Notes under the pieces: model-generated
What the model saw: the letters and a program-made list of their open reading frames with translations, nothing else
Database searches by the model: none
Told to the model about the DNA's origin: nothing
DNA from: an uncultured Pseudomonadales bacterium
GTDB lineage: Bacteria > Pseudomonadota > Gammaproteobacteria > Pseudomonadales > Azotimanducaceae
Reading direction: 5' to 3'
Length of the DNA stretch: 64,000 bases
Assembly (NCBI GenBank): GCA_951813515.1
Contig: OX638346.1
Span: 1,109,617 to 1,173,616 of the forward strand
Shown here: one piece after another, positions 10,689 to 19,077 of the stretch
Position numbering within the stretch: the stretch's first letter is position 1
Layout of the letters: each line of letters begins with the position of its first letter
Made by a program: the position numbers and the translations under genes

Positions 10689-10721
10689 GCCGTAGAACGG
10701 CACGCAGTGCCGATCTACGGC
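10689..10721. repeat. Perfect long palindrome, REP-like
   Basis: GCCGTAGA (10689-10696) pairs with TCTACGGC (10714-10721), and CGGCAC (10698-10703) pairs with GTGCCG (10707-10712), leaving an A/A mismatch and a 3-nt loop. It lies in the gene-free 310 nt between the MFS gene and rpsU (10590-10899), which otherwise shows GC-rich sequence with no convincing ORF. It could be a repetitive extragenic palindrome or the rpsU transcription terminator, but it lacks a T-run directly after the stem. Confidence 0.7.
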
Positions 10722-10899
10722 GGAGGGTGATAGGTGGGCTTGGGCGGGGGTGAAATGCGGCGCGCCCGAAGGGCCGGCGGATTTCATGGCTAGTCTTTGG
10801 AAGTCGCGCTGCCGGGAGACCCGTTTGATCGTGGAAGCGGCCAAGTAGCCGCGCGGCGCGCGAATCGCGAATTCAGGGAACGGAGGACGGTCCCTCCCG

Positions 10900-11115
10900 T
10901 CAGTGGGTTCTCTCGAAGCGTCGCGCCTCGCGCTGCAGCTTCTTGAGATGGCGCTTGACCGCCGCGGCGGCCTTGCGCTTGCGAACTGCCGTCGGCTTTT
11001 CGTAGAACACGCGGCGACGCACCTCCGACATGATGCCCGCCTTCTCGCAGGAACGCTTGAATCGCCGCAGGGCGACGTCAAACGGTTCGTTCTCTCTGAC
11101 CTTTACGCTCGGCAC
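10900..11115 (-). CDS. rpsU: 30S ribosomal protein S21
   Basis: 71 aa, full length, very basic; '[20 protein letters not shown]' and '[20 protein letters not shown]' are diagnostic. S21 helps the 30S subunit base-pair with Shine-Dalgarno sequences. In most gammaproteobacteria rpsU heads the rpsU-dnaG-rpoD operon and is divergent from tsaD. Here dnaG and rpoD do not follow, and tsaD lies 5.3 kb away behind accessory genes, so both flanks have been rearranged. Confidence 0.97.
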   Translation of the reverse strand: MPSVKVRENEPFDVALRRFKRSCEKAGIMSEVRRRVFYEKPTAVRKRKAAAAVKRHLKKLQREARRFERTH

Positions 11116-11194
11116 TTCACACTTTCGCTCGGAAAAACCTACGCATCGTACCCGGCGGGACCCCTACCTGCAACCGCACCTTGATCGTGTCAAC

Positions 11195-11239
11195 GCAAAG
11201 TAGAAGTGTCCCCTTCTCTGCAAAGTAGAAATGTCCCCT
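11195..11239 (-). repeat. Tandem direct repeat resembling the end of an IS21-like element
   Basis: Two 20-nt copies, 11195-11214 and 11220-11239, differ at one base and are spaced 25 nt apart. On the minus strand they read AGGGGAC(A/A)(C/T)TTCTACTTTGC. Short repeats of this kind at a terminus are a habit of IS21-type insertion sequences, and the adjoining Arg/Ser-rich open frames could be transposase-tail residue. No istA or istB body is present. The rest of the 443-nt gap 11116-11558 contains no supportable gene. Confidence 0.55.
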
Positions 11240-11558
11240 CCGCACTCTGTCGGGGACTGGCTCTTCTCCTCGACCTTGCGCGGAGGGAGCGTAGCGACCG
11301 GAGCGCAAGGTCGCGCGGCGTCATCCGGCGGTCGCCTCCGCCGCGGGATTGATCGGGCGCCGCCACGGATGATCCGGCGCGGGCTTCCACGCAGGCCGCG
11401 TGCGCTGCTCCGCCTTCCCCTGGCGGCGCACCGAACAGCCTGGTTCGACGTTTGCCTCACGTCTTTGGAAACGAGAGCACTGTGGGGAGCGATCTCGGGG
11501 GCCGATCTCGTCAGCTACAATGAGCTTTGGCTGAATCGTTCGACAACGGGAGAGAGAC

Positions 11559-11750
11559 ATGGGCATTCTAGTAGGAATTCTCTCCGGCCTCGCGCTCTAT
11601 ATCTTCACGGATCTGTCTGCGGGTATTTGCTTCATTTTCGGTCTCGTCGCCTGGCCCATAGGTACCGTCGCCAGCATCATGACGAACGCGCAGGAGGATC
11701 GGAAATCAATGAGGCGTCTGCTTCAACGATTCGAAGAGTCCGACCGGTAA
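11559..11750 (+). CDS. Small two-helix membrane protein, unknown function
   Basis: 63 aa: 'MGILVGILSGLALYIF' and 'AGICFIFGLVAWPIGTVASI' form two hydrophobic segments joined by a very short loop, followed by a charged tail rich in Arg, Glu and Asp. A GGGAGAGAG ribosome site sits directly upstream of the ATG, which makes it a credible gene despite its size. It lies at the left side of the accessory insert between rpsU and tsaD and is convergent with the DUF262-HNH gene. I do not recognise a family. Confidence 0.6.
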   Translation: MGILVGILSGLALYIFTDLSAGICFIFGLVAWPIGTVASIMTNAQEDRKSMRRLLQRFEESDR

Positions 11751-11865
11751 GGACTCGCTATCAACATGAAATCGCGGGCTGGTTGCATGTCGGAAGATGC
11801 AAAAAAAGACCCGGGACAGGCCTCACGCCCAGCCCAGTGGCTCAATCTGCCCGCACTTCGCGCCC

Positions 11866-14193
11866 CTATCCTGGCCAGTGCTTCTCCCGATAGGAGAGTA
11901 GTGCCGGTCCCCACAGTTCCTCCGTAGAGTTGTTGAGGCGCGCAAAGAAGATCTCCCGTTGCTCGCCCTTTCGTGAAGCAAACACCGGCTCTGCACCGGG
12001 ACGAACATCGATACAGGCGACCATCCGGTCGCCAAGGGCATGGAAACGCACGGAAAGATCGGTCACAGCCACTGGTCCCAGCGCGTTCTTGACCGCTGTG
12101 GTCAACCAGAGTTCCCAACCATCGCGGTCGCGTCCGTGAACAAACTGGTAGTCCGGCTCGATTCCGACGGGGCGGCCGTCATCGTCGATGCCGACGAGCA
12201 GCGTGCCGCCGTTCGTGTTCATGAAAGCGGCGATGGATTTCACGACTGCCCAGGTAATGGCATCGTCCCGCTTTCCCGTGTGTAGGTTAAGCCGGGCCGT
12301 CGATTTGAACTCTACAACGGAGGACTCGCCTCCTTCGATCAACGAACGCACACCGCGATCAAGGGCCATCCCGTCCTCCGCAAACGGACTCTCGCTGCGA
12401 TCCGGTTGACGGTTTACCGGTTTGCCCATTGCGCGCTCGGCATGTCGCAGCAGACTTTCGAAACGGTGGTTGAAGAACTGAGCAAAGTCGTCGCGGCGCA
12501 GAGCGACCGGATCAATGCCATGTGTGCGGAGGAAGCCGTCGAGCACATGTGACTCTATGCCGTCGCGCTCGATGCGTGAAAGGTAGGCGCTGGGCGCGCT
12601 GCCGCCGATGCGACGGTTCGTGTGCGCGTCGAGTGCGGTCTTGTTCACAATGGAATTGTAGATCGATGATTCGATCCCATGCGTCTCGCACCAGTGCCGA
12701 GGAAAGATGTGGTGGATATCTATCGCGTCCTCCATGTACGCATGGACGTCGATCGGCCGTCCGGTCTTGAAGTCCCGGCCTCCTTGCTTCATTTGGAGCG
12801 CATAGAACCCCTTGTACGCGGCGCTGTTGCGAGTGCGCAATGTGAGCAGCCGGTCGGCCTGCAACTGAGCCGCCTGCACCGTGCGAGGAACCGTCCAATC
12901 CGGCCGTTCCTCGATCCATGCGATGCAATCTTCCAGGTCGTTCGCGAACCGGGTCTCCGTGGCGCCGCCGTACATCTCGCCAAGCACACCGCACCAGAAC
13001 CACTGTGCAAGCCGCTGTTGCGACACGTAGGACTCGGCTTTCTCTTGCAGCCAACCGAAAATGGCTCCGAGCGGCAGCAACTGGGTCGCGTACGGCAAAT
13101 CCCGGGGTCGGAAGATTCGGTGGCCGTGCAAGAACGGCACCGCACGCGACAGTCCATGTTCGGCGATATCCGCCCATTTCAGGTAGTCGTCCAGAACCAG
13201 GCGCAGCACGTCGCGGCGCTTGCACGAGACCGCAGGAGCCTTGTCGTCGTCAGGATTCGCCCGCGTAAGCGTGTGGCGTCGGTGGTAGGTGGCGAGCAAC
13301 GTCACGATCTGCAGGAACGCCGTGCCATCGACTTCCGTCAGCAGTTCATGCTGCGCCAGGCGCTCGTGCCGCGCGTCCCAGTCCTTGCGAAGCTCGAAAT
13401 CTCCGGCGGCGTACGTTGCCGTCAACAACTCGAATACCGTGAGCGTGACGCCGCCTGTGTTGACTTTTTCGAACACTTGGCAGACCGCTTCCTTCGGAGT
13501 CGACTTCGCCAGATCGATCGTCGGCACATGATATTGCTCGAACGGTTTCACCACCGCTTCCTGAAACTGCTTCCACTTCTCTACTCGTTTCGGTTGGTCG
13601 CCGGAACCAGATGACAGATACGCCATCTGCCAGTCCATGGTGTCACTGCTGTCGAGGACAATATCCAGAGGAAACATCTCCTCCGCGATTTCCAGCTCGC
13701 GCGTGCTCAGATCCCGGTCGATCACGCGGCCAAAGTCGCTCCGCAAGACTCGGTCCGACGGGACACTCAAGATGCCTTCCTCTTCCCGGTCTACCAACGG
13801 ATCGATGCATTTGTTGATGTCCGCGTAGTAGTGTCGATTCAACTCGTTGCCGCGGCTGTCTCGCGTAGCGACTGGCGCGTCCGACTTCAAGGCTTGAAAC
13901 AGCGACGTTAGCCTCTGCTGGCCGTCGAGCAGAAGCATCTCGGGATCTGGTGTGGCTGTCTCCGTAACCCCTTCGAGCAGTCGCGCCTTGAAGTTGACGT
14001 CGGGATTGCCAGCCACCAGCTTCATTACCGCGCCAATGGGATACGAGAGTGAAATCGACGCCAGCAGGCTTCGGATGTGATCGTCGTCCCACACCCAACC
14101 CCGCTGGAAGTCCGGTAGTTGCAAGACCCCCCGCGCCGCCTCATCGAGCAGTTGTGCCAACGGCAATTCATCGCTCGTGAATTTTTTCTCCAT
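11866..14193 (-). CDS. DUF262 / HNH / Schlafen-AlbA_2 fusion, likely defence nuclease
   Basis: 775 aa from the ATG at 14193 ('MEKKFTSDELPLAQLL'). Residues 1-270: DUF262 (GmrS/DndB-like ParB-related NTP-binding) with 'LPDFQRGWVWD' (26-36) and 'LLLDGQQRLTSL' (87-98). About 440-545: DUF1524-type HNH nuclease with 'IDIHHIFPRH' (491-500) and the downstream 'IVNKTALD'. About 615-755: Schlafen/AlbA_2 domain with 'ESSVVEFKST' and 'NTNGGTLLVGIDDDG'. The first two domains together are the architecture of GmrSD-type, modification-dependent restriction enzymes; the third is found in regulators and RNases of the Schlafen group. It probably acts in phage or plasmid defence as a single polypeptide; no methyltransferase or partner gene lies beside it. 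An upstream TTG start would add 17 residues. Confidence 0.85.
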   Translation of the reverse strand: MEKKFTSDELPLAQLLDEAARGVLQLPDFQRGWVWDDDHIRSLLASISLSYPIGAVMKLVAGNPDVNFKARLLEGVTETATPDPEMLLLDGQQRLTSLFQALKSDAPVATRDSRGNELNRHYYADINKCIDPLVDREEEGILSVPSDRVLRSDFGRVIDRDLSTRELEIAEEMFPLDIVLDSSDTMDWQMAYLSSGSGDQPKRVEKWKQFQEAVVKPFEQYHVPTIDLAKSTPKEAVCQVFEKVNTGGVTLTVFELLTATYAAGDFELRKDWDARHERLAQHELLTEVDGTAFLQIVTLLATYHRRHTLTRANPDDDKAPAVSCKRRDVLRLVLDDYLKWADIAEHGLSRAVPFLHGHRIFRPRDLPYATQLLPLGAIFGWLQEKAESYVSQQRLAQWFWCGVLGEMYGGATETRFANDLEDCIAWIEERPDWTVPRTVQAAQLQADRLLTLRTRNSAAYKGFYALQMKQGGRDFKTGRPIDVHAYMEDAIDIHHIFPRHWCETHGIESSIYNSIVNKTALDAHTNRRIGGSAPSAYLSRIERDGIESHVLDGFLRTHGIDPVALRRDDFAQFFNHRFESLLRHAERAMGKPVNRQPDRSESPFAEDGMALDRGVRSLIEGGESSVVEFKSTARLNLHTGKRDDAITWAVVKSIAAFMNTNGGTLLVGIDDDGRPVGIEPDYQFVHGRDRDGWELWLTTAVKNALGPVAVTDLSVRFHALGDRMVACIDVRPGAEPVFASRKGEQREIFFARLNNSTEELWGPALLSYREKHWPG

Positions 14194-14400
14194 CCACAGT
14201 TCCCCAGCGTCTCGCCGAGATTCCCGCATATAGGAGGGCTCCAACGGCGCGCAAAGCCATCTAGCCTACGTGGCGGCCCTAGCTACAGCAAGATCGAGAG
14301 CATTGGTGTCTTGGTTGGGCGGCGGGTCAGTCCAGCGACCAACGAAGGCGGAGGGCCGTCTACGCAATATCGCCGTCTCCGGGCTCCGAGTCCGACCGCG

Positions 14401-16206
14401 CTACAGGGCTTCCTCCAGGATATCCCATCCCCTGCCCGCATATCTCTGCACGGTCTCCCGGTCGGCCTGGTTCAGAACAAGCCGACTGGCGCGGTCGCCG
14501 ATCATGCGGTCTATCTCGAACACCAGCTCCTCGATGCGTTCGTGTTCCGCCGGAGTGACCGGGTACCTGTTGGCGATCCGCATCATCCGGACACCCGCCT
14601 CCCGCATCGAGTCATTTCGGGGCAGGTTCTCCCTCGACAACGCGCCGGTCCCGTACGCCTCCTCAAACGCGCGAACGGTGTCGCCCCCGAACACGAAGGC
14701 CCTTACGCGCTCTCGCCCGAACAGTGCCCGAGCTTCGTAGTAGAAACCCAGGTAGTCGAGATGGCAGCGGAACCACGGGTCCCGCATGGCGTCGCTGAAG
14801 TCGATGTCCCGGCCGTATATGTGCGGCGAATCACCCGTGACCGGGTTGCGGAGGTATTGCGCGTACAGCGCCGCGGCGAAGGACGCCGGGTCCCGGAACC
14901 AGATGCACAGTTCGAAGTCGAACTCGTCCGCCAGGCCCCGCAGCATGCCCTTCGCCTCGGGCGAATAGTCCCACCAATGGTTGAAGATGCCTTCGGTGCT
15001 CAGGATGACCGTGTGCGCGCCCGACGGCATGTCTATCAAGGCTGATTCGATACATTCGCGAAAGCGCGCCTCGTCGCCGGCCATGAGTGCGGCGACAAGT
15101 TGCTGGTGCTTGGGTTCGCGCCGGTTCGACGGCGGCGGATACCAGAAGCCGCGTTGCGCGAGCAGGTTCCTATTCGCATCCAGGCACCACTGCAGTGCGG
15201 ACGTTCCCGTTTTCGGCGTGCCGCCGTGCAGGATCATTCGCCGCCGCTTCCCGCCATTGCGCGCACCGGCAAGGGATATCCGGGGCGCGGGAACGGTGGC
15301 AACCGCCTTCTGAGCCGTACCCCGCTTGTAGTGATCGAAGAACATCGACCTGCTCGACTCGCTGATCACCGTGTTGGCCCGCCTTGCCGCAGCCTCGCAC
15401 GCTGCATCGTTGGCGACTACGGGTGCGATCAGGCCGAACGCGTCGAGGCACTGGTGATAGTGGAGCACGCGAATTTCCTGATTCGGATCAAACGACAGCG
15501 GCGTCGGCCGCTTCTCGTGGCAGGGATAGTTCCAGTTCGCCGGGAGATGGCCGTAGCTGCGTCGTTCCGATGCCAATGCCATGGCGAAGGAGACCTGGTC
15601 GATGTGGTCGCCCTGGGATGGTCCCGGAAACAGCTCCTTGTGGTCGAAGAGGAACTCCGCCCATCGCCGCCACGCGGCGCGCAGATTGCCCACCAGGCCC
15701 ATGGGGATATAGATCAATCCGCCGTTGAAATTCGTTTCGATGGTGTCGCCGGCATTCCAGTCGCAGGGCATGATGCGCGGCAGCGGCACGCGGGCGGCGG
15801 AGAACACGCTGCGGAGGGTGGGAAGAGGCGGATTGTGATGGTCGACAATCTTGCCCCAGATGCGTTCGCGATCAGGCACGTCGAGCTCGGAGAGCACCAC
15901 GGTGTCGGAATCGAACAAAAAGACACCTTCCCGGCCATCCGTCTCCTGGCTCGCGAAGTAGTCGAGTTGCGCGATCTTGTTGCAGTACTTCTGGTCCAGG
16001 TATGGCTCGATGACCAGTACCGTGTAGCCGCTCTCCGCGAGCCTGTCCTTCACCGTTGCGCTTACGCGATCAGTGCACTGGACCACAAGCGCCTCCCTGG
16101 GCGCCGCGCCGCAGGCCTGCAGCGTGAGCAGCAGGCTCTCGACCTGGTAGGGATGCGCCGGCACGTTGTCCAGCACCATCGAGTAGCAGTAGGGATGCGC
16201 GGACAT
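14401..16206 (-). CDS. Glycosyltransferase-sulfotransferase fusion protein
   Basis: 601 aa from the ATG at 16206 ('MSAHPYCYSMVLDNVP'). The N-terminal half (about 1-260) looks like a GT-A-fold glycosyltransferase: 'GVFLFDSDTVVL' holds a DxD metal/nucleotide-sugar motif (99-101) and 'ETNFNGGLIYIPMG' resembles an acceptor-side loop. The C-terminal half (about 320-590) has the PAPS 5'-phosphosulfate loop 'HGGTPKTGTSALQW' (327-340), a 'VILSTEGIF' strand and 'CIWFRDPASFAAALYAQ', typical of bacterial sulfotransferases. It may add and sulfate a sugar on a surface glycan; this is inference. An upstream TTG-like start at 16353 was rejected because that stretch encodes a dispersed repeat. 156 nt separate its end from the DUF262 gene. 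Confidence 0.72.
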   Translation of the reverse strand: MSAHPYCYSMVLDNVPAHPYQVESLLLTLQACGAAPREALVVQCTDRVSATVKDRLAESGYTVLVIEPYLDQKYCNKIAQLDYFASQETDGREGVFLFDSDTVVLSELDVPDRERIWGKIVDHHNPPLPTLRSVFSAARVPLPRIMPCDWNAGDTIETNFNGGLIYIPMGLVGNLRAAWRRWAEFLFDHKELFPGPSQGDHIDQVSFAMALASERRSYGHLPANWNYPCHEKRPTPLSFDPNQEIRVLHYHQCLDAFGLIAPVVANDAACEAAARRANTVISESSRSMFFDHYKRGTAQKAVATVPAPRISLAGARNGGKRRRMILHGGTPKTGTSALQWCLDANRNLLAQRGFWYPPPSNRREPKHQQLVAALMAGDEARFRECIESALIDMPSGAHTVILSTEGIFNHWWDYSPEAKGMLRGLADEFDFELCIWFRDPASFAAALYAQYLRNPVTGDSPHIYGRDIDFSDAMRDPWFRCHLDYLGFYYEARALFGRERVRAFVFGGDTVRAFEEAYGTGALSRENLPRNDSMREAGVRMMRIANRYPVTPAEHERIEELVFEIDRMIGDRASRLVLNQADRETVQRYAGRGWDILEEAL

Positions 16207-16220
16207 CGTCGGATCAGGGG

Positions 16221-16270
16221 CTTTCTCTTTGCGAGGAGTCGCCCCCTCGCGCTCCCGGGCTGAGGGCTCC
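16221..16270. repeat. Dispersed palindromic repeat, copy 1
   Basis: A segment running TCTCTTTGCGAGG...CCCTCGCGCTCC then GGGCTGAGGGCTC, with an internal GCGAGG/CCTCGC hairpin. Nearly the same sequence occurs at 58888-58932, 42 kb away and also intergenic. It lies just upstream of the glycosyltransferase-sulfotransferase start. Confidence 0.6.
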
Positions 16271-16416
16271 CCCGCGGTCGAAACAGCGTAGCAACGGCGG
16301 ATAGGCGCGGCAATAGCCCAACGGATCCGTCCCTTCAGCGGACGAGAGTACAATCGTGCCGGCGAAATTCAGGCATCAGGCGTCGTACTCGGCGTTCATC
16401 GTTCAAGGTTTGCCAC

Positions 16417-17427
16417 GTGCTCGTTCTCGGTATCGAAACATCCTGCGACGAAACGGGGATTGCCCTGTACGACTCGCGCGACGGCCTGGTCGCCAACGTG
16501 CTTTACAGCCAGGCCGCCACGCACGCGGAATATGGCGGCGTCGTGCCGGAGATCGCATCGAGGGACCATATTCGGAAGACCCTGCCCCTGATCCAGCAGG
16601 CCCTGGCTGACGCCGGCAAGCAGGTCACCGACATCGACGGCGTTGCCTACACGGCTGGTCCTGGATTGATCGGGGCACTGATGGTCGGGGCGGGTATCGG
16701 CCGCGCACTGGCGTGGTCGAGGGGCATCCCCGCGCTCGGCGTCCATCACATGGAGGCGCACCTGCTGGCGCCCCTGCTCGCCGCCGAGAAGCCGCCGTTG
16801 CCATTCGTGGCGCTGCTTGTTTCCGGTGGCCATACCCAACTCGTGCGGGTCGATGCGATCGGCAGCTATACCCTTCTCGGCGAGTCCCTCGACGATGCCG
16901 CCGGCGAAGCTTTCGACAAGGCGGCCAAGATGATGGGACGGGGCTATCCGGGCGGACCCGTAATCGCCGCACTGGCGGCCAGCGGGCGCGCTGGACGATT
17001 CCGTTTCCCGAGGCCAATGACCGACCGTCCCGGACTCGAATTCAGCTTTAGCGGCCTGAAGACATTCACGGCCAATACCGTCCGCGACCTTGAGCCCCTG
17101 TCGGAGCAGGATGCGGCCGACGTTGCGCTGGCATTCCAGGACGCCGTGGTCGATACGCTCGTCATCAAGTGCCGGCGAGCCCTCAAGGCCACCGCGATCG
17201 ACGCCCTGGTGGTGGCAGGCGGCGTTGCGGCCAACACTTCATTGCGCGAGAGAATGGCGAAGTCGGTTCCAGCCGTGTACTACGCACCGCCCGAACTCTG
17301 TACCGACAACGGCGCGATGATCGCCTTCGCCGGCCACGAGCGGCTCGCCACCGGTAGCACCGAACCCCTGGCCATCGCTCCCCGTCCGCGCTGGCCCATC
17401 CACGAACTCGAGCCCGCCAGGCCCTGA
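16417..17427 (+). CDS. tsaD: tRNA N6-adenosine threonylcarbamoyltransferase
   Basis: 336 aa, full length. TsaD with TsaB and TsaE transfers threonylcarbamoyl from TC-AMP to A37 of ANN-decoding tRNAs. '[17 protein letters not shown]', '[14 protein letters not shown]', the Fe-binding '[12 protein letters not shown]' and '[13 protein letters not shown]' are diagnostic; '[14 protein letters not shown]' and '[12 protein letters not shown]' complete the ASKHA-fold site. The start is GTG at 16417. Followed 7 nt later by folB on the same strand, a common pairing. Normally divergent from rpsU; see the insertion between them. Confidence 0.97.
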   Translation: MLVLGIETSCDETGIALYDSRDGLVANVLYSQAATHAEYGGVVPEIASRDHIRKTLPLIQQALADAGKQVTDIDGVAYTAGPGLIGALMVGAGIGRALAWSRGIPALGVHHMEAHLLAPLLAAEKPPLPFVALLVSGGHTQLVRVDAIGSYTLLGESLDDAAGEAFDKAAKMMGRGYPGGPVIAALAASGRAGRFRFPRPMTDRPGLEFSFSGLKTFTANTVRDLEPLSEQDAADVALAFQDAVVDTLVIKCRRALKATAIDALVVAGGVAANTSLRERMAKSVPAVYYAPPELCTDNGAMIAFAGHERLATGSTEPLAIAPRPRWPIHELEPARP

Positions 17428-17434
17428 TTGCCGC

Positions 17435-17773
17435 GTGAAGATCGAGATCAGTCAACTCGAAGCGCCCGCCATCATCGGCGTTCGCGAACGCGAACGGCGA
17501 ATTCCCCAAACGCTGCTCGTGGATATCGAATTCTGGGTCGATCCGCCCTCCGCCGATGAGATCGATGCGGTCGTCGACTACTCGGCGGTGGCTGAACTCG
17601 TGCGGCGACACCTGCGGGAGGGACGCTTCCAGTTGATCGAGACTGCCGCGATGACCACGGCACACCGAATCGCCGAAGTCTTTTCGCTTGCGAGCGTGCG
17701 CGTTCGGGTCACGAAACCCGCCGCTTCCAGCGACGCCCGCTCGATCTCCGCGGAATTCAGCCTGTCGGAGTAG
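17435..17773 (+). CDS. folB: Dihydroneopterin aldolase
   Basis: 112 aa, a small T-fold enzyme of folate synthesis that splits 7,8-dihydroneopterin into 6-hydroxymethyl-dihydropterin and glycolaldehyde. 'APAIIGVRERERRIPQTLLV' holds the active-site strand, 'DAVVDYSAVAELV' the conserved DY pair, and 'FQLIETAAMTTAHRIAE' the conserved IET with its Glu. GTG start at 17435, 7 nt after tsaD. Convergent with apaH. No other folate genes are in view. Confidence 0.94.
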   Translation: MKIEISQLEAPAIIGVRERERRIPQTLLVDIEFWVDPPSADEIDAVVDYSAVAELVRRHLREGRFQLIETAAMTTAHRIAEVFSLASVRVRVTKPAASSDARSISAEFSLSE

Positions 17774-17791
17774 CTGACGGATTTTGTGGCT

Positions 17792-18604
17792 CTATGCCGC
17801 CAGTTCGGTGCATCCCACCCGGGTGATGCTGCGATCCTCCAGGCAATAGGCCGTCAGGTGACGACCCCAGACGCAGCCGGTGTCCAGGCCAATCATGTCC
17901 CGTTTGCCCGTCGCCCCGTCCAGCGCCGCCCAATGTCCGAACAGGATCGGTTCGCGAATCCGGGACGGAAACTCGAACCAGGGACGGAAACCCGCAGGCG
18001 CCCCCTCGAGTCCGCCCTTGTGCGAGAAGTCCATTTCGCCCGCGGAGCTCATGAGGCGCATTCGGGTGAAGTAATTGGTGATGATCCGGTGGCGGTCCAT
18101 TCCGTCCAGCGCATCGGACCAGACGCTCGGGGAATTGCCATACATCTGCCTGAAGAAGTTCTCGTACGTGCCGTCGTCGCGCATGACCGACTCCACCTCC
18201 CGCGCATGGGTCTCCGCCTGGCGGAGCGTCCAGATGTGAGGCAGGCCCGCATGCACCATGACAAAGCCGTGCTCGCGGTGCATGAGGGGAAGACCGCGCA
18301 GCCAGTGCGCGATCTCGAGGCAGTCGGGCGCCTCCAACATGTCGGCGAAGGTATCCGAGGCCATCGGGCGATGTCCGCCGAAAACGATGGCTAGAAAGTG
18401 CAGGTCGTGATTGCCGAGAACCGTCACTGCGGACGCACCCAGGGACTTGACGAATCGGGCTGTCGCCAGCGACTCGGGTCCGCGATTGATCAGATCGCCA
18501 GCGAACCAGAGCCGGTCCACGGCGCGGCGATAGCCGACCTTGGCCAGCAGCGCCTCGAGCTGCGCGAAACAACCCTGCGGATCACCGATGACATAGGTCG
18601 ACAC
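17792..18604 (-). CDS. apaH: Bis(5'-nucleosyl)-tetraphosphatase, symmetrical
   Basis: 270 aa from GTG at 18604 ('VSTYVIGDPQGCF'), chosen because GAGGAG lies 7 nt upstream; a TTG five codons earlier also exists. PPP-family phosphatase that cleaves Ap4A to two ADP and, in E. coli, also removes Np4 caps from RNA. Metal motifs are 'GDPQGC' (GDxQG, the form usual in many ApaH proteins), 'FAGDLINRGP', 'VLGNHDLH' and 'MVHAGLPHIW'. 'FGHWAALDG' and 'LDTGCVWGRHLTAY' close the fold. It begins 11 nt after the apaG stop, in the lptD-surA-rsmA-apaG-apaH unit. Confidence 0.96.
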   Translation of the reverse strand: MSTYVIGDPQGCFAQLEALLAKVGYRRAVDRLWFAGDLINRGPESLATARFVKSLGASAVTVLGNHDLHFLAIVFGGHRPMASDTFADMLEAPDCLEIAHWLRGLPLMHREHGFVMVHAGLPHIWTLRQAETHAREVESVMRDDGTYENFFRQMYGNSPSVWSDALDGMDRHRIITNYFTRMRLMSSAGEMDFSHKGGLEGAPAGFRPWFEFPSRIREPILFGHWAALDGATGKRDMIGLDTGCVWGRHLTAYCLEDRSITRVGCTELAA

Positions 18605-18615
18605 GACGGCTCTCC

Positions 18616-18990
18616 TCAATGCACGACGTTGGGCACCGCCAATGAGAACACGGGGATCGGAACGCGGAATTCGACACCGTCGTCGGCGCGAAATTCGTAG
18701 TGACCCTGCATGGCGCCCACCGCTGTCTCAAGGATCGCGGCACTGGTGTAGCGAAAGCGTTCGCCCGGGACCAGGCGCGGCTGCCTGCCCACGACACCCG
18801 GACCGTGGACTTCCTGCTTCTCCCCGTCTCCGTTCGTGATGATCCAGTGGCGGCGCATGAGTCGCGCCGGCCGGCCACCGGTATTCTCGATCACGATGGT
18901 GTAGGCGAAGACATACCGATTCGCCGCGGGGTCCGACTCTGACGGGACGTAGGCCGGCTTTACGGTGACCTTGAACCCGTGGTCGTTCAT
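18616..18990 (-). CDS. apaG: ApaG protein (DUF525)
   Basis: 124 aa, an all-beta fibronectin-III-like domain that binds metal and pyrophosphate in family members; the physiological role is unsettled. 'YVFAYTIVIENTGGRPARLM' and 'RHWIITNGDGEKQEVHGPGV' followed by 'GRQPRLVPGERFRYTSAAIL' are diagnostic for ApaG. It sits between rsmA and apaH, the usual order, and is almost certainly co-transcribed with apaH. Confidence 0.96.
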   Translation of the reverse strand: MNDHGFKVTVKPAYVPSESDPAANRYVFAYTIVIENTGGRPARLMRRHWIITNGDGEKQEVHGPGVVGRQPRLVPGERFRYTSAAILETAVGAMQGHYEFRADDGVEFRVPIPVFSLAVPNVVH

Positions 18991-19077
18991 GCCGCGGCTC
19001 GGCGAACCTGGCGGAAACTGGATGACGAATGTCGGCGTCCGTTCGACATCATGGACGCGCGGAAAGGACCCAGTCAG

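Noticed and set aside
11231..11893. 220-codon frame between rpsU and the DUF262 gene
   Set aside because: Arg/Ser/Pro-rich low-complexity translation that overlaps the better supported 63-aa membrane protein.
15100..16263. 387-codon plus-strand frame opposite the glycosyltransferase-sulfotransferase
   Set aside because: The minus-strand product carries DxD and PAPS-loop motifs; this one has none.
18560..18590. ApaH lacking the canonical GDxHG motif (GDPQG present)
   Set aside because: GDxQG is frequent among ApaH proteins and the remaining metal motifs are intact, so this is not a defect.
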